A stretch of DNA of 64,000 bases from Aotearoamyces nothofagi (GCA_015345905.1 JADDTR010000011.1:186001-250000); one strand, 5' to 3'. Positions 43,522-55,589 are shown, numbered from the stretch's first letter. Program-made: numbers and translations. Notes: generated by a model from the sequence alone, not told the origin.

Positions 43522-44368
43522 ATAGCTGAAGAACGAAGTAACGGGATAGGAAGAAAGATGTTTATATGGGCCTCAGCTTGCTGTACAATGTACGCAGGGT
43601 CTCTTGGTATCGGGGGCAATCGTTGGCTTTCCTTGTATACCTTTAGTTCCAGACATAGATTCAACATGTTCGCTCGCAAGTGTAATAGACGATCAAAAAT
43701 CGAGTGAAGCAAACTGGCGTCCATGACCAGATCCCCAGGGGCATTCCGATATGGAACGGTCGATGCACTCACGGAAGACGTCGTATCTCACATTTCCGTA
43801 GGTCGCTGCCTCCAATGGACCTTGCTCCGGGGCGGATCGCCTGGCCAATTAAACCGCCCTGACATCTCCTCTTCAGCCTGCTTGCATGCGTGGCTGAACA
43901 TCCCCGACCCAGCCTGTATACGCCGAAGGATGGCAGAATTTGCGGGAAATGAACACCGCGAGTCCATGATATATGGATTGTTGGGCGGGCAGAGTGAGCT
44001 ATTATGGGTTCCAGCGGCAAGAACGAAAAGGTTGCGAACTGCTCATATTTAAGCACGAGGCTCGTTCGTTTAAGAGGGTGTGTGACCTCTGTGCCGGTAT
44101 AATTCCCGGATCGAGACCTGAGGCTTCTCAGTATAAGCCGAAGCAACTCGTCTCCCTCTTACTTAACCCTTCAGTGATTCTATTCTAAGTAAGTTTATAA
44201 CCTAGAGTATCTTGATAGATGAATCTAGGAGGCTAAATTTAAGCATATATATATAGTTCCATTCATGATCGCGTTCACGCCTCCCTAGATCTATCTCTAG
44301 AACTTTATTGTAGTCCTCAAAGGTGAATGTAGCCAGGTCTTCAATTTACCTCCATGCCAAGTCGGATC
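43522..44368. other. Convergent spacer, nothing recognised
   Basis: About 850 bp; the part 44170-44330 is AT-rich. Frames on both strands (for example 43723-44052) lack domains. Confidence 0.55.
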
Positions 44369-45309
44369 CTAAGCTTCTTGCTCAGTCTTCTCCAATACCG
44401 CATCAAACTCCTTCCAATCCTTCATCACAATCTTAGCTCCGGCATCTGACAGCGTCTTGGTCATCTGCTCCTGCACACCACGCTCATAGCCTAAATATGA
44501 AGGGCAACCATTAGCCATCTTCTCTAGATTTTAAATGGACGAGACAGTCCTGGAGAGCCAACGACTCTACACAAAGCCCAATTCTCATCTGCAATCTGTG
44601 TTGGAACTTTAGGAACAATAAAATCAACTTACTTCCTACGTATCCGACCACATGGATGCCTGCTCTGAACGCACTTGTAGCCCCACTCTTGCTATCCTCG
44701 ATCGCAACACACTCCTCTGGCTTCTTCCCCAACACCTTCAGCGCATGCAGATAAATCGCAGGATCCGGTTTACTCGTAGGCTTTTCCAAGCTCGTCGCCG
44801 CACTAAACACCGCATCCTTTTTGAAATATTTATCCTGTCCAACCTTCTCTAGGCTAGCCTGAACTCTTCTCAGCGCACTACTTGAGACAACAGCCAGATC
44901 ATATTTCTTCGCCTTACAGAGCTTGTCCAACTCATTATCAACGCCCGCACAAGGCTTAAGTTCCGCCTTCAGCTTCGCAATGACCTGGTCCTCCTCACGA
45001 CTAACGTAGACTTCGAGCTCGTCTGAGGTCATCCGATACCCGAATTTCTTCTGCAGAGACACCATCATGCCGCGGAAGTTCTGCCCGACGAATTCTGAGA
45101 GAAGCTGTGGCCCGGTATAGCGATCGGGGATGGAGCGTGATTCGAGAATCTCGTTGGCCAGCTCGGCGCATGCGGCGAAGGCGAGCTCTTCGGACAGGAC
45201 AAGCGTGTTGTCGCAATCAAAGAGCAGCGCTGTAATCTACCTTGCAAATGTGATTAGTTTATATTCTAGTCAATTGGGGAAAGCTTGGAGAGTGGCTTGC
45301 CTTCGGCAT
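44369..45309 (-). CDS. HAD-superfamily phosphatase-like hydrolase
   Basis: Cytosolic phosphatase or phosphomutase of the HAD fold (phosphoglycolate-phosphatase/beta-phosphoglucomutase branch). Exons 45309-45301 (9 nt, Met-Pro-Lys), 45236-44633 and 44490-44369 give 244 residues. Motif I is LFDCDNTLVLSE (nucleophile Asp, then general acid Asp), motif II VVSSSALRRV, motif III Lys in TSKPDPAIYL, motif IV CVAIEDSKSGATSAF. A helical cap lies between I and II. The first intron starts GCAAGC after AAG and ends GTAG: a GC-AG intron; a GT donor giving this frame was not found. The last intron is GTAAGT/TTAG. The final exon supplies the C-terminal helix (KDWKEFDAVLEKTEQEA). Confidence 0.85.
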
Positions 45310-46062
45310 AATGGTCGAGCTGAGAGGGACAGGTAGATATCAGTGGGGTGCTTGGGCAACTGGTCGATATTAAAGTACAAGTAGGTAAATGTGTTTGAGA
45401 GGGCCAGTCGTCGTGTATATACAGGAATAGGAATTGGCCTGGCTGCAATGCTGTCGCATGTAGATAGGATCGTGGCTTCGAGAGAACGTTGGATTGGACA
45501 GACGAGACGTTGGCCAGCGAGCCATCGCGAACCACCAAGGTTTGACCCCGCCATGATTGGGCTGTGACGTCTTCGCGGGGATTCGTCAATTGTCGAGACT
45601 GTGCCGCGGAAAGGCCGTTGCGCACGCCTCCTTTTACTATAACGCCCTTTTTAAGCTCGTACCCTTATATCTTTTATGCACATGCTGAAGTTAATAGTTG
45701 TCTAATAAAGAGAGATCTTTCTTTTTATTGGCAAAACGATATGCAGGGTCTTTAGAGCACCATGTCTATGTATAAGCCGCTTAGTTTCATTGTAAATTCT
45801 GCATCGCATCAACCCCATTTCAAAAGCCCCAATACTTAATTTTATCTACCAGATCTATAGACAAGTCTTAACTAAAAACATATGGCATATAAATTAGCCA
45901 TGCCGAATAAGAGATTGGCAGAATAGCCATCAATACTTGTAACAGTGAAACGCGGCACGGAAGAGAAACAGATAAGTAGGCAAACCTCATACTGGTTTGC
46001 ATGGTTTGTTTGTAGAGTGTGTGAGAGTCCCAGTTGGCCTGAGGATCTTGAAGCCGTATCGT
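45310..46062. other. Intergenic, nothing recognised
   Basis: About 750 bp holding the HAD gene promoter and the transporter 3' end; 45640-45960 is AT-rich. No gene was seen. Confidence 0.55.
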
Positions 46063-47808
46063 CTAGTTGGGAACACTAGAAGACCCGCGTCGTGCAAGTG
46101 TCGAATGGAGCTTATGTTGCCGCATAAAAGCACCGGTCACAAATCCAAGCACAGCCACACCAAGCAAGGTGAAGAAGACCCCTCGGATTGCATCCATATA
46201 ACTATCCAAGACACCCTGTTTCCATCCTGGAGGGAGATGGTTGATTTCATCAAAGCTGTCTCGAATCCTTCCAATCTCATCGGCAGCTCCTTCCTTGTCG
46301 CCAAATCTGTTCCAAAGGCCTATATTGAGGATATTTTGAAAGACAGCTGAGCCAACCGTAACTCCGATTGTGGAACCAGTGGAGCGGAATGCATATGTCG
46401 CCGAAGTAATGACAGCTTGGTGTTCATGATCCACGGCTGCGATCACAGCAAGTAATGTCACCGTTAACGTTCCGCCGTATCCTATCCCGATGAGGAACAT
46501 GTAGATGAATGCCGGCCAGTTCGGTGTATCTAAGCCAAGTGTGCAGAGCAGGCCACAGCCGAGTGTAAAAGTAAACAAATATGCCAAGCCCAGTGTCTTA
46601 TATTTCCCTGTCTTGTTCATGATAATCCCAGACGATAATGACCCTACGGAGCCACCAACTGATTGAGGTATCAGGAACGCGCCAGCGCGGGTGGCAGAAA
46701 GTCCTCTAGCTTGGAAAAAAATGGGAACATAAAATAGTACCATGTAGGTAGCTCCTGTATTGAACCAGTTTGTCAAACATGCTGCCGCAACGGTCCGGTC
46801 GAGCAATAATCGCACAGGAATGACAGGCTCTTTTGCCCATCGATCTTCGAACCAGATGAAAGCTAGAAGGGAAACCAAAGATAATGATAGACTTGTCAAA
46901 ACAAGTGGATGAGTCCATGGTACAACATTTCCACCAGAGTTAAGCCCCCTAAAGGTATATATATATAAGCGGCTGACAGGAGACTTGAATCGAATTAGAA
47001 CTTACAGAAGTAATAGCAGCAAAAACACAACCAACGTGAATGCACCCAGAAAGTCAACTCTTGACAATTTAGACTTCTCCGACTTCTTGGGCGGGACATT
47101 AACTAAGAAGTAGACGAGAGTACCAGAGATGATAATCACTGGCACCTGCGCCAGAAATGCGACTCGCCATCCCCATACATCGTTGACCCATCCACCAAAG
47201 AGTCCACCCAATCCGGCACCTGTGCCATAGCACAGATTCCCTATGCCTTGCTGAAGACCTCTTTTTCGAAGAGGAACAAGGTCGGATGCAACAAATGTTG
47301 AAATGCTCATTAAGCATCCGCCGCCCATACCAGCGATCACACGCCCCGCAATCATTGTCCCTTCAGAGGTTGCTAAGCCGCACATGAGATTGCCAGCTGC
47401 AAATAGGGTATTGCTAACGACTAGGCCTGTCCTTCTGGAGAAGATATCTGTTAGTCTCCCAGATATTGGCTGGCACGCGGCATTGGCGATGAGGTATGCA
47501 GTAGCAAGCCAGGATAGCAAGCTCAAGGAGTTGAAGCTCGTCGATATCGGTGCTGAGAGAGTAGCTATGACCGTCGAATCCAGAGCACCAATGAAGACTC
47601 CAACATAAACACTCCCGAGGATTAGAGCAAGTCTCGCAGGACTGGGCTCGTTTGGAATGATTACTTGCTCTGCGATAGCAGTCTCACCGATCACGGCTTG
47701 CACATTGTCGCTGAGAAGAGGAGTCTCCTCGTCAGCTAGACGGGTTGACTGCTGCTCATGCGCCAGAACTTCTTGACCGTGCTCCGCCATTGCATGTGTT
47801 AAATGCAC
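46063..47808 (-). CDS. MFS drug/basic amino-acid transporter (14-TMS type)
   Basis: Proton antiporter of the DHA2-like group; fungal relatives include vacuolar basic amino-acid permeases (Vba) and drug exporters. Exons 47808-47006 and 46948-46063 (GTAAGT/TTTAG) give 562 residues. After a cytosolic N-terminus with DEETPLLSD (a dileucine-type signal often seen in vacuolar proteins) come GALDSTVIATLSAPI in TM1, WLATAYLIANAACQPISGRL (motif D1/A region), GRVIAGMGGGCL (motif C-like) and many further spans. The C-terminus is short and basic. Start at 47790 (MAEHGQ) is an alternative. Vacuolar Vba-like function is inferred from the N-terminal signal and TM1, without proof. Confidence 0.87.
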
Positions 47809-48437
47809 CCTTTCAAGCTCGTTGACATTGAAAAGTCAAGGGAATTTAAGAGTTATCGTGCGCGCCGAACTGACGTGCTCGAGTCCGTCGGGGCAGGCCG
47901 ATACTAAGCTGGCCGGCCACTATCGGTATCGGTCGCTATCGGTATCAGTATCAATCATGCTTCGGGAAGCAAGCCAAAGCATTCCTCGCCGAAGTGTATT
48001 AGCCGTTAACTTAGATTCAACTTCCTCGGTCAACGACGAAGTGTTCCAGCTGTATTTCGATGTCGAGAACAACTGGACTTTAGCGCGTACAGGCATAATA
48101 TGCTTATGTCTGCCCTTGCGCTCATGCGCTCAGCCTCTTTCTACTGTCTGGTCTATGAATAGCTACACCAAGCGAGTGGCTGAGGTTTGTTTGGGGCTCC
48201 ACATTATTCTTCTTGAACGCGCAGCAGAGCTGCGCGTCACTTTGTATGAGCCTCACAGGCAGCTACTGCCCAAGCAATCCAATCCTTCGAAGCCTTACCC
48301 ATCTGTTGATTTCAACACCCTCTCTCCCCATTGTCGTCAGCATTTCCGCATCCTGCTTCTTCTTACAATCATCTATTTTGGCACGCTGAGCGCTTCATTT
48401 CTCATCCGCTAGACTCTTTGCTTCACCAACCGACACA
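47809..48437. promoter_or_regulatory. Divergent promoter region transporter / MARVEL gene
   Basis: About 630 bp between opposing start codons. CTATCGGTATCGG-type repeats lie at 47922-47955. A 196-codon frame on the plus strand spans most of it but has no domain and is rejected. Confidence 0.5.
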
Positions 48438-49298
48438 ATGTTTAGTGTTGACAACATGCAGCGTGGCAAGATGGCTGTCCACATTGTTCAGGCAGTCTTC
48501 ATATTTGTCGCCTGGGTCCTGACAATCGTATATTTTCGAAATACCGACGACATAGGTGCAGGAGCGGGTTGGTATTTTGGGCTGGTACGGTTGTTCCCAC
48601 TTCCTCTCTCAGTTTGATACTGACGAGCCTGCAGTGCTTCCTCTCAGTGCCGGCAATAATCTACCAGACCATGACGCCTCTCTTTCCAAGATCGCAGAAG
48701 TGGGGCAAACCAATAGCATTTGCTATTGTCGATGTTCTGTATGCCATCATGTGGCTGTCTGCTTTCGCAGCCGTTGCCGCCTGGAACACCACAGGGAAAT
48801 GCTCCCCTGGCTGCAAGTTTAGCAAAGCAATGCTCGGACTCGGGTTTATGGTATTGTAAGTGCTATGTACGGCCTGCGAATTTCTCTTGTGGGACTGACC
48901 CGGCTTCTAGTGTGTTCTTTGCTCTCACCAGCGCGATGTCAATATACGGGTTCATTTACCAGCGAAGGAACGGTTCACTTCCGGGCGCGAGGATGCGAAC
49001 CAACGCAGCTATTATCGATCCTGACCGTGAAGCGTTCTCCACCGCTCCCGATAACGATGAATATGCACCTGTACATCCAAATGACAAAGACGACACACAT
49101 TCTGAGCATGACGGAGAGACTCCGTATGATCCTGATTCATATGGAACCCCATATCTCCAACCTCAAATGCACGATGAATTGTCATTTTCAAACACGAACT
49201 ATGGATCAGATTCAAACTTGAACTTTAATTCGAACACAAGCTACGGCGGAGCGGCAGGGCCGGAGAGAGTCCACTTTCCAGCTGCCAACTACAGCTAA
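48438..49298 (+). CDS. MARVEL-domain membrane protein
   Basis: Four-span membrane protein of the MARVEL type, in fungi found in plasma membrane and eisosome-like domains. Exons 48438-48584, 48635-48855 and 48911-49298 (GTACGG/GCAG, GTAAGT/CTAG) give 251 residues. Membrane spans: about 12-32 (VHIVQAVFIFVAWVLTIVYF), 45-62, 70-95 (FAIVDVLYAIMWLSAFAAVA) and 115-135 (FVFFALTSAMSIYGFIY). A cysteine pair (CSPGC) lies in the last extracellular loop. The tail of about 110 residues is cytosolic, rich in Asp, Asn, Tyr and Ser, and ends ERVHFPAANYS. No specific function can be given. Confidence 0.82.
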
Positions 49299-49564
49299 GA
49301 GGGTGAAGAACTAGATCGTGCCTCAATTTTTTCTGCATGGCATCGGCGTTGTGGCGTGGAATTAGATACCAGGTTTAATCGATCAGGCTGAAGAGTTCTT
49401 CAGTTATACAATATCAGTTCTACGATCGAATCTTCCTTTTTGAAATGTGATTATTATTGTCTAGGAAAATTAAGCATTTATTCTTAGATATGAAAAAAAA
49501 CCCTTCATAAGTAAGAAGGGCAAGTGAGCATGGTAGGCAAGTTAAGGTGCTATCTTAAAATGTA

Positions 49565-51060
49565 TTAAACAGGACGTTCCATTAGATAACTATTGACACT
49601 CTGAAGAGTGGATCTGCTTGGATTTGCATCTGGCGTAGCAGTCATAATCCAGCCTAATCTCCGTCTAATAAAAGTCTTGTCAATGTTCCTAAAGCGTTGT
49701 CTTTCGTGCATTTCTAGTAAAGATCCCTTATCGTCATATAAAAGGCAAAGTAGAGCCAGGCCAACTCCAATTGAATGATCTTTGCCTGATTGGCAAGCAA
49801 TCAAGATCTTCACAGGCTCTGAGATCTCCTCCTGGTCATGTTGAGCTAGTCTTTTAAATATAAATTCTAGAATATTAGGGAGAGCAGCACGTAGATTTCG
49901 GCTTCCAAGTTTATGAGGCCCAAGTCCTACGGTAAATTGTGTAGAAGTTGTTTCCCAGGTTCTTGCTTCAGTGATCTCAGAAGACAAAGAGATGATGATG
50001 TTCTGGATTTCTGGTGGCTGGATTGTAAGTGTAGCCAATGGGATGATGTATAAAGAAGAAGTTGGCGCGACAGATGTTAATACACTGTTTGAACTGGCTG
50101 ATGGCGAGTTCGCTACCAAACCTCCTATAATATCAGGCAATTCAGCTTCAGGCGATGAGAGCAGGAGCTCTATGTTCGCCCAAAATATGGGCGGCGTTAA
50201 GCCATGCGCCCAGTTCTCTGTATCATCGCCAGAGCCCTGAATGTAACCACCCTCGCTAACCTCCCCTCCCGGAACACGTCTAGATGATGTACAACATATG
50301 ACAGGGTGGTAACCCTCGAAGACTTCTTTAATTGCTATAATGTTCGATTCGGGTGTTAGCCACATGGGTCTTATTGGCTTGCTGATGTGGCTTCGAAGTA
50401 GCGGGATATTGATATCGAGGGATAGCCAGGACTGGACGAAGCCATCAAGACGAGCGAGTATCTGTGCATGTTCAGACGCAGATACCACTTGCGGTGGAGT
50501 ATACAGCTCATGGTATTCGGGGATTTCAGGAAACAAGGCACGATTCAGGACACAGCACCAAATCGGGATCGTCTTGCTGAGTGCGTCCGGCATTCCTGAC
50601 ACCGTTAGCAACCAGCTTACAGAAGATCTAAGTCCAAAACCAACTCTTTCCTCTCCTTGTAGAGTCTACAATTATACACCTATATGTCTCAGCTTACACG
50701 TCTTTTGCTACTGCCAAGCCAGGAAATCTACCCATCATTATCTCCAATGATTTTCAACAGATGTGTGTTCAACCGCCGTGAGCTAAATTTCCAGACGCCC
50801 GTATGTCCATCTGTGCTTTTGAAATATGCACTTCCTCCTTTGTATTCTGGATTAATGTACCAGCTTCCGCATCTTTCGTTGGCTATCAAAGGCCGTCCGC
50901 ATGCTGTTGAGACATCTTGTACAAACGTTGCATCTTCAAGGATGGATCGCAATCGGTTGTGGATAGACAAGGTGTGTCTTTTGATATCGCCAAGGGTTTT
51001 AGAGAAGTTGTGGTTTGCCTGCTCAGAGAAAATTAAATCGGAAGTAGTAGGAGGGGCCAT
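49565..51060 (-). CDS. RIT1: Initiator tRNA phosphoribosyltransferase Rit1
   Basis: Adds 2'-O-ribosyl phosphate to nucleotide 64 of initiator tRNA-Met, keeping it out of elongation. Exons 51060-50732, 50679-50645 (35 nt) and 50595-49565 give 464 residues. The N-terminal domain has NLERCGSWY-type text (NERCGSWYINPEY), FKSTDGHTGVW, and, rebuilt across two introns, CIIVDSTRRGKRMPDALSK, then PIWCCVLNRALF. The C-terminal domain ends with a phosphatase-like loop, ACQSGKDHSIGVGLALLC. The second intron has a weak GTTGGT donor, the only one that keeps the conserved GKRMPD in frame. It is notable that an initiator tRNA gene lies 28 kb away. Converges on the MARVEL gene. Confidence 0.9.
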
Positions 51061-51660
51061 CGCCGGTCATGATGCGTTGCAGGACATTGAACTTGGTGGG
51101 AGGAAATCGAGCTATGTTATTTGTACTGTTTGCATTGTTTGCTTGTGACGTGGGTTCGTGCCTCGGTGAGGAGTGGACAGACCCGTCGGTTGGTCCATAC
51201 TTGCCTCTTTTCTATTTCATGCCGTTCGAATTAGACGCGGTATCAATCACCTCCTTCCTAGATGGCCTTGTACTCCCACCAAGGTAGCACTAGATAGTTT
51301 TAGGCCAATTGACAGCGGCCACAGACGCCTCCAAGCGACACCTTGTCCCTAGAACGTAGGTTATTATTTGGCAGGAGCATGATACCCGCGACTGGCAACG
51401 TTCAATGGGTGCAGTATTGATATCACTTCAGAGACGCAATAATAATCCCGCCAATGACAAAACATTTAAATTGGTATTACACGTGATGACTACTGCGCTA
51501 TAAATGTTATATACATCATGAAACTCCGAGTCCGCCCTACCTTATATCCAAAAAGAGCGCACGTCTAAGGGTATGCCGCTAAACAATGCAATTCCCGTTC
51601 ATTTTTTTGTAAACCGAATGCAAATATGTCAACGTGAATCAAGCAGGCGCAACGAATCTC
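51061..51660. other. Spacer between Rit1 start and Crh gene 3' end
   Basis: About 600 bp; promoter of Rit1 expected here. Small frames (for example 51069-51287) lack domains. Nothing else was recognised. Confidence 0.5.
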
Positions 51661-52851
51661 CTACATGAGGAGATATCCGAGTCCGAGACCCAGAGCTACA
51701 ACAACGACGTCGGCAACGCCGTATTTGCTCGCGCCGTTGGTGGATACTACAGTGCTAGTTGATGTACTGCTGGTCGAGGTTTTAGTCTTAGTTGTAGACG
51801 TGGTCTTGGTGGTTGAAGTAGAGGATGCGGTTGTCTTGGCAGAGGCTGCGGTCGTTGCAGATGTATCAGACTCAGCAGTCTCGGTGGATGCGTCCGCTGA
51901 TGTTGCATCAGACTCGGCAGTCTCAGCAGACTCAGAAGTCTCAGTGGATGCTTCCGCTGATGTTGTAGAGCTAGATGTGGTTGTGCCTTCAAATTCGATG
52001 CTCTCGTAATCCCCAGTCTCGTCGGAGTACACATAGCTTCCGTTTCCGGTGGTGCCATCGGTGATAGCGATACTCTTAACATAGAACGTGAACGGTGCAT
52101 CTGAAAAGTCCGTGAGCCCACCGGCCCACTCGATAGTACCCTCATTCTCAGACGAGGAACCGCCGACCCAGCTACCAATCTTAACTTTCATTGGGGTCTG
52201 CGGGTAGTTATTTCCCGAGTTGGCATCGGCGTACTCGAGCGTTCGGACCACAGTACCATCGATGGACCATTCGATACGTGCACTCGTCCAATCGATTAAA
52301 TAAGTGTGGAATACGGTCTGTGGGGTGGTAACGGTGTGGTAGATGGCACGGTCATACGTTGTCGTGTTGCCCTTGCCGAAGTAGTTGCTCTCTACTTGAG
52401 TGGTATCACCCCCAAGCCACTCCCAGTCAATCTCATCGAGATCGTCCGACTCGAGGACCACACAGCTTATGATTCCGGTTCCTGGAGCTGCTTGCGCGAC
52501 AATCTCCACCGTACCGAAGAAAATGTACCAGTTGCTTTCAATAGTTGGCGCTTGTCCATCCTCCGAGATGATGAATTCAGCACCATCGTCACCGTAGGTC
52601 ATGGTTGTGCCTGACACGGCGGTAAACTCTGAGCTCTCGCCTTCGGTAAAATCAACTGAGATGGTTGTTCCGAGCGCTGTATCTGATGGACAAGAGGCTA
52701 CAGGACTCGTCAATAAAGGGCACCACCGGCGTGTATCCCGGCTTCAGGAAGACCTACAGTTTGTAGTTGGGTTGCAGTCCGTGGACGTCTGAGCTACACC
52801 AAGTTGCACGGCGGCCAGAGCCACGACGGCGGAGAGGATGTAAGAGCGCAT
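51661..52851 (-). CDS. Crh-type GH16 cell-wall transglycosylase, GPI-anchored
   Basis: Extracellular enzyme of GH16 (Crh1/Utr2 group) that links chitin to beta-glucan in the wall. Exons 52851-52758 and 52697-51661 give 376 residues. Signal peptide MRSYILSAVVALAAVQLGVA; then DCNPTTN and, across the intron, SSCPSDTALG, the usual short N-terminus. Catalytic motif DEIDWE at residues 119-124 (both Glu/Asp present). FHTYLIDWTSARIEWSIDG follows, with the conserved Trp residues. The tail is Ser/Thr/Ala-rich low complexity and ends in a hydrophobic GPI signal (VVVVALGLGLGYLLM). The intron is GTAGGT...TGTAG; a second pairing in frame exists (donor two bases later), changing one residue run only. Confidence 0.9.
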
Positions 52852-53140
52852 GATTGTGGCTTGAATGTTAAGAATGTGCTATGAGAGAGGGTAAAGAAGA
52901 AGACCAAAATACGGGTGGAAAGAGAAGGAGTTCTTTTAAGGCAGGCAGAGGGAAACGAGCGTGTTGATATGGAGAGGTTGAGGAATGGACTAAGGAAGGC
53001 TATTCTGCCAAGTGCCCATCGAACGAAGATATAGCGGGATTTCCACGGAAACAGCAGGAGCAGAACGAGGCAGCGAGTGCACAGCCATAGCTCCAGAGAG
53101 GGAAAGAGGGTCGGTCATGCGTGCTAGGGAGGTGCAGCGA

Positions 53141-53180
53141 GAGCTTGCGTGAGCTTGCGTGAGCTTGCGTGAGCTTGCGT
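53141..53180. repeat. GAGCTTGCGT 10-mer array, 4 copies
   Basis: Four perfect copies, then a degenerate one. TTGGCCCTG 9-mers follow near 53358-53385. Confidence 0.95.
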
Positions 53181-53490
53181 GGTCTTGCGCGAAGCCAAAA
53201 CACATCCCCCTGGCGACGGGCGGGGCCGGTTTGATTGGCTGGAAGGCGAGGAAGGCAGGGCCGCGGCAGCGAGGGTGGCAGAGGCTGCCGCTGGCCGTCC
53301 CTGTGGCTGGCGTCTGGCTGTCGTCTGGCCGTCGTCTGGCTGTTGTCTGCTGGCCCTATTGGCCCTGTTGGCCCTGTTGGCCCTGTCAAGTCAACCCAGG
53401 CGCCACGAATGCGATCGCATCTTGCAGTCGACGGAGAGTATACGCCGAGGTAGGCTAGCCGGGAGCGTATCCGGCAGGGTATATGCACGG

Positions 53491-53679
53491 AGTACAGTGC
53501 AGTGCAGTGCAGTGCAGTACAGTCCAGTGCAGTACAGTCCAGTACAGGGCATACAGGAGTACTGTACACTGTACATGGGTGTGTCTGTATGTAACCGTAC
53601 GGCTGCAGTGTGCTGTCACGGCTGTGTAGCCGGGCATTGGGTACAGTACCGCACTGCACTGCACTGCACTGCACTGCAC
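53491..53679. repeat. Inverted pentamer arrays (CAGTG ... CACTG)
   Basis: CAGTG repeats at 53495-53519 and GCACT repeats at 53651-53679 are reverse complements of each other, with about 130 bp between. They could pair over some 20-25 bp as a hairpin in single-stranded DNA or RNA. Confidence 0.85.
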
Positions 53680-55159
53680 GCACCCACCTGCCGAGCTACA
53701 CTACAGTACAGTCAGTCAGTCAGTTCCTTGCCAGGCTTGCCTCGCTGGGCCGGTTGACGCAGGTACGGGGCTTGGCGTGCTCGGCTAGGCCTGGCGCTGC
53801 CCAAGGGCGGATGGGTAGGGCAGTGCGAGTGTGAAACCGAAACCTGCTGTACTGCACTGTGCTGTACTGTGCTGATCGCTGACTTGAGGAGTGGTACTGG
53901 GCACTGTACAGAGTACCCTCGCCACTGTACTGGAACCACTGGAGCCACTAGGGTGTGCCATACCGTAGCCCACTACAGATACAGTAGCAAGCACTACAGC
54001 CACTGCAGCCACCCTCCCCTGCCAGCCATTGGCCAGAGGGCGTGCTGTGGCCGGTAGGTAGCCTTCACTACAGTACTGCCTTCAGGTACCTCGCCAACCC
54101 TCCTAGGCACAGTAGGTACTTACAGACTTGCAGTGTACTTACAGTACAGTACAGTACAGTACTTGCCTACTACTCTCTACTCTCTCTACCTACTACCTAC
54201 CTACGTACAGTACCTACCTACCTTTTACCTTTTGCTGAGACAGCCTGTCAGTAGTCGGCAGGCCGAGGGAGCAAGCCGAGACCTCGAACTGTGGCGTACT
54301 GTACAGCAGCTTGCATCTACCTTTCCCCAGTGCTTACTGCCCTGTACTGCTGTTCTGCTGCAGGCGGTAGTGCCTTCCAGTTGCTCGCAACTCACCATTC
54401 ACGCCTGAAACGGCTCCACATGTCTCGTCGCATAGCTTCAGATTGCCGGCAAATCATATCTCAATCATGCGAATCCGACCAAGGTGTGTACATATCTACA
54501 GCACTGTACAGTACAGTACTTACGAATGGCATCTACTGGACGATTTATGTACATATACAAATAGAACAGTTCTAGAGGCTTCGCAGATTCAATACGAACG
54601 ACGGGAGGTAGCAGGGCCCTTAGCTCGTACTTGCCCTGCGCCGCTTGGAAGCCACAGGCGGCGTTGTTGCGTTGCTGCGCCTACCGGCGGCGTCTAACGC
54701 CGAATCCGATGTATTCGATCCAATGTATTTTAAGACTGAACTACAGCTCCCGCTGAGTAAATTCGTGTGTGCAAGGTCGGCGAAGACGGCCCTGCCTACC
54801 GTCCAGTCTACACGATTCCATTCTGTAGTTGCCTCCGCCATGTGCCCCAAAGGCTTCGGAGTTGAAGCCGAAGCCTTTGGCAATCTTACGTTCTATGCGG
54901 GACGGGTCCGGAACGTGACCGGCTAGTATCCCTTTGGAACTGTGGATGGGTTGCGCGAGATTGAGATGGAGACTTCCAACTTCCAAGGCGTAGGCAAATC
55001 TCATAAGGCCGTCCTCATGTATATATGTATCAAGGGAGGAACGCCTTAGCGGAGACGCGTTCCTGTGCGTGCAGATTTGCGGAAATGAGCGTCTCACGAT
55101 TTCAAGCGGAGTTTCATTCCACGTCTCAGACCTCGATATCCAGCCAGGACCACGCTAGT

Positions 55160-55354
55160 CACGTGCTTTAGAACACGTTCAGTTTACGTGTGCTCCTCCC
55201 TGGCTACAGAAGAGGCAGTCGAGAGCTCTCTAATCACGTGTCGTTCCTTATAAGGCCGTCAATCTCGATTCGTGGATGCTGACGACTTCTTCATGCCGAA
55301 CGGTGAGATCCTAACCTCGAGAAGGAATGCATGACGAACCCCGATCTCCACGTG
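55160..55354. promoter_or_regulatory. Cluster of CACGTG E-boxes
   Basis: CACGTG occurs at 55160, 55235 and 55349, with TACGTG at 55185, all within 195 bp. Such sites bind bHLH factors (Cbf1, Pho4, SREBP types). The nearest gene is Rpb12, 1 kb downstream; a link is not shown. Confidence 0.45.
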
Positions 55355-55589
55355 AGTTTAAGCGCCGTGACGAGGAATGTTGATGCTGTACAGTAGACGA
55401 GAGAAAGACTTCGATCGTCATGGTGGCACGTCATGATTTGCATTGCATTGCACGCCTGGCCTCCATGCGGAACCGGCAGTTGTCTAAGCCCCCTGTCTCA
55501 GCCTTACCGCGCCATACAGTACCAACTGTAGCCTTGAACGGCGCGCTTTCAGGGAATGCATCTACCCCTATCGGCAATTTTCTCAAGGT

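Noticed and set aside
47822-48412. A 196-codon open frame in the promoter between the MFS transporter and the MARVEL gene
   Set aside because: No domain, mixed composition, and it spans the expected promoters and leader of both genes; best seen as chance.
54645-54926. A 93-codon frame with some protein-like text near the second repeat region
   Set aside because: An equally long frame lies on the opposite strand, no domain is visible, and no splice partner was found.
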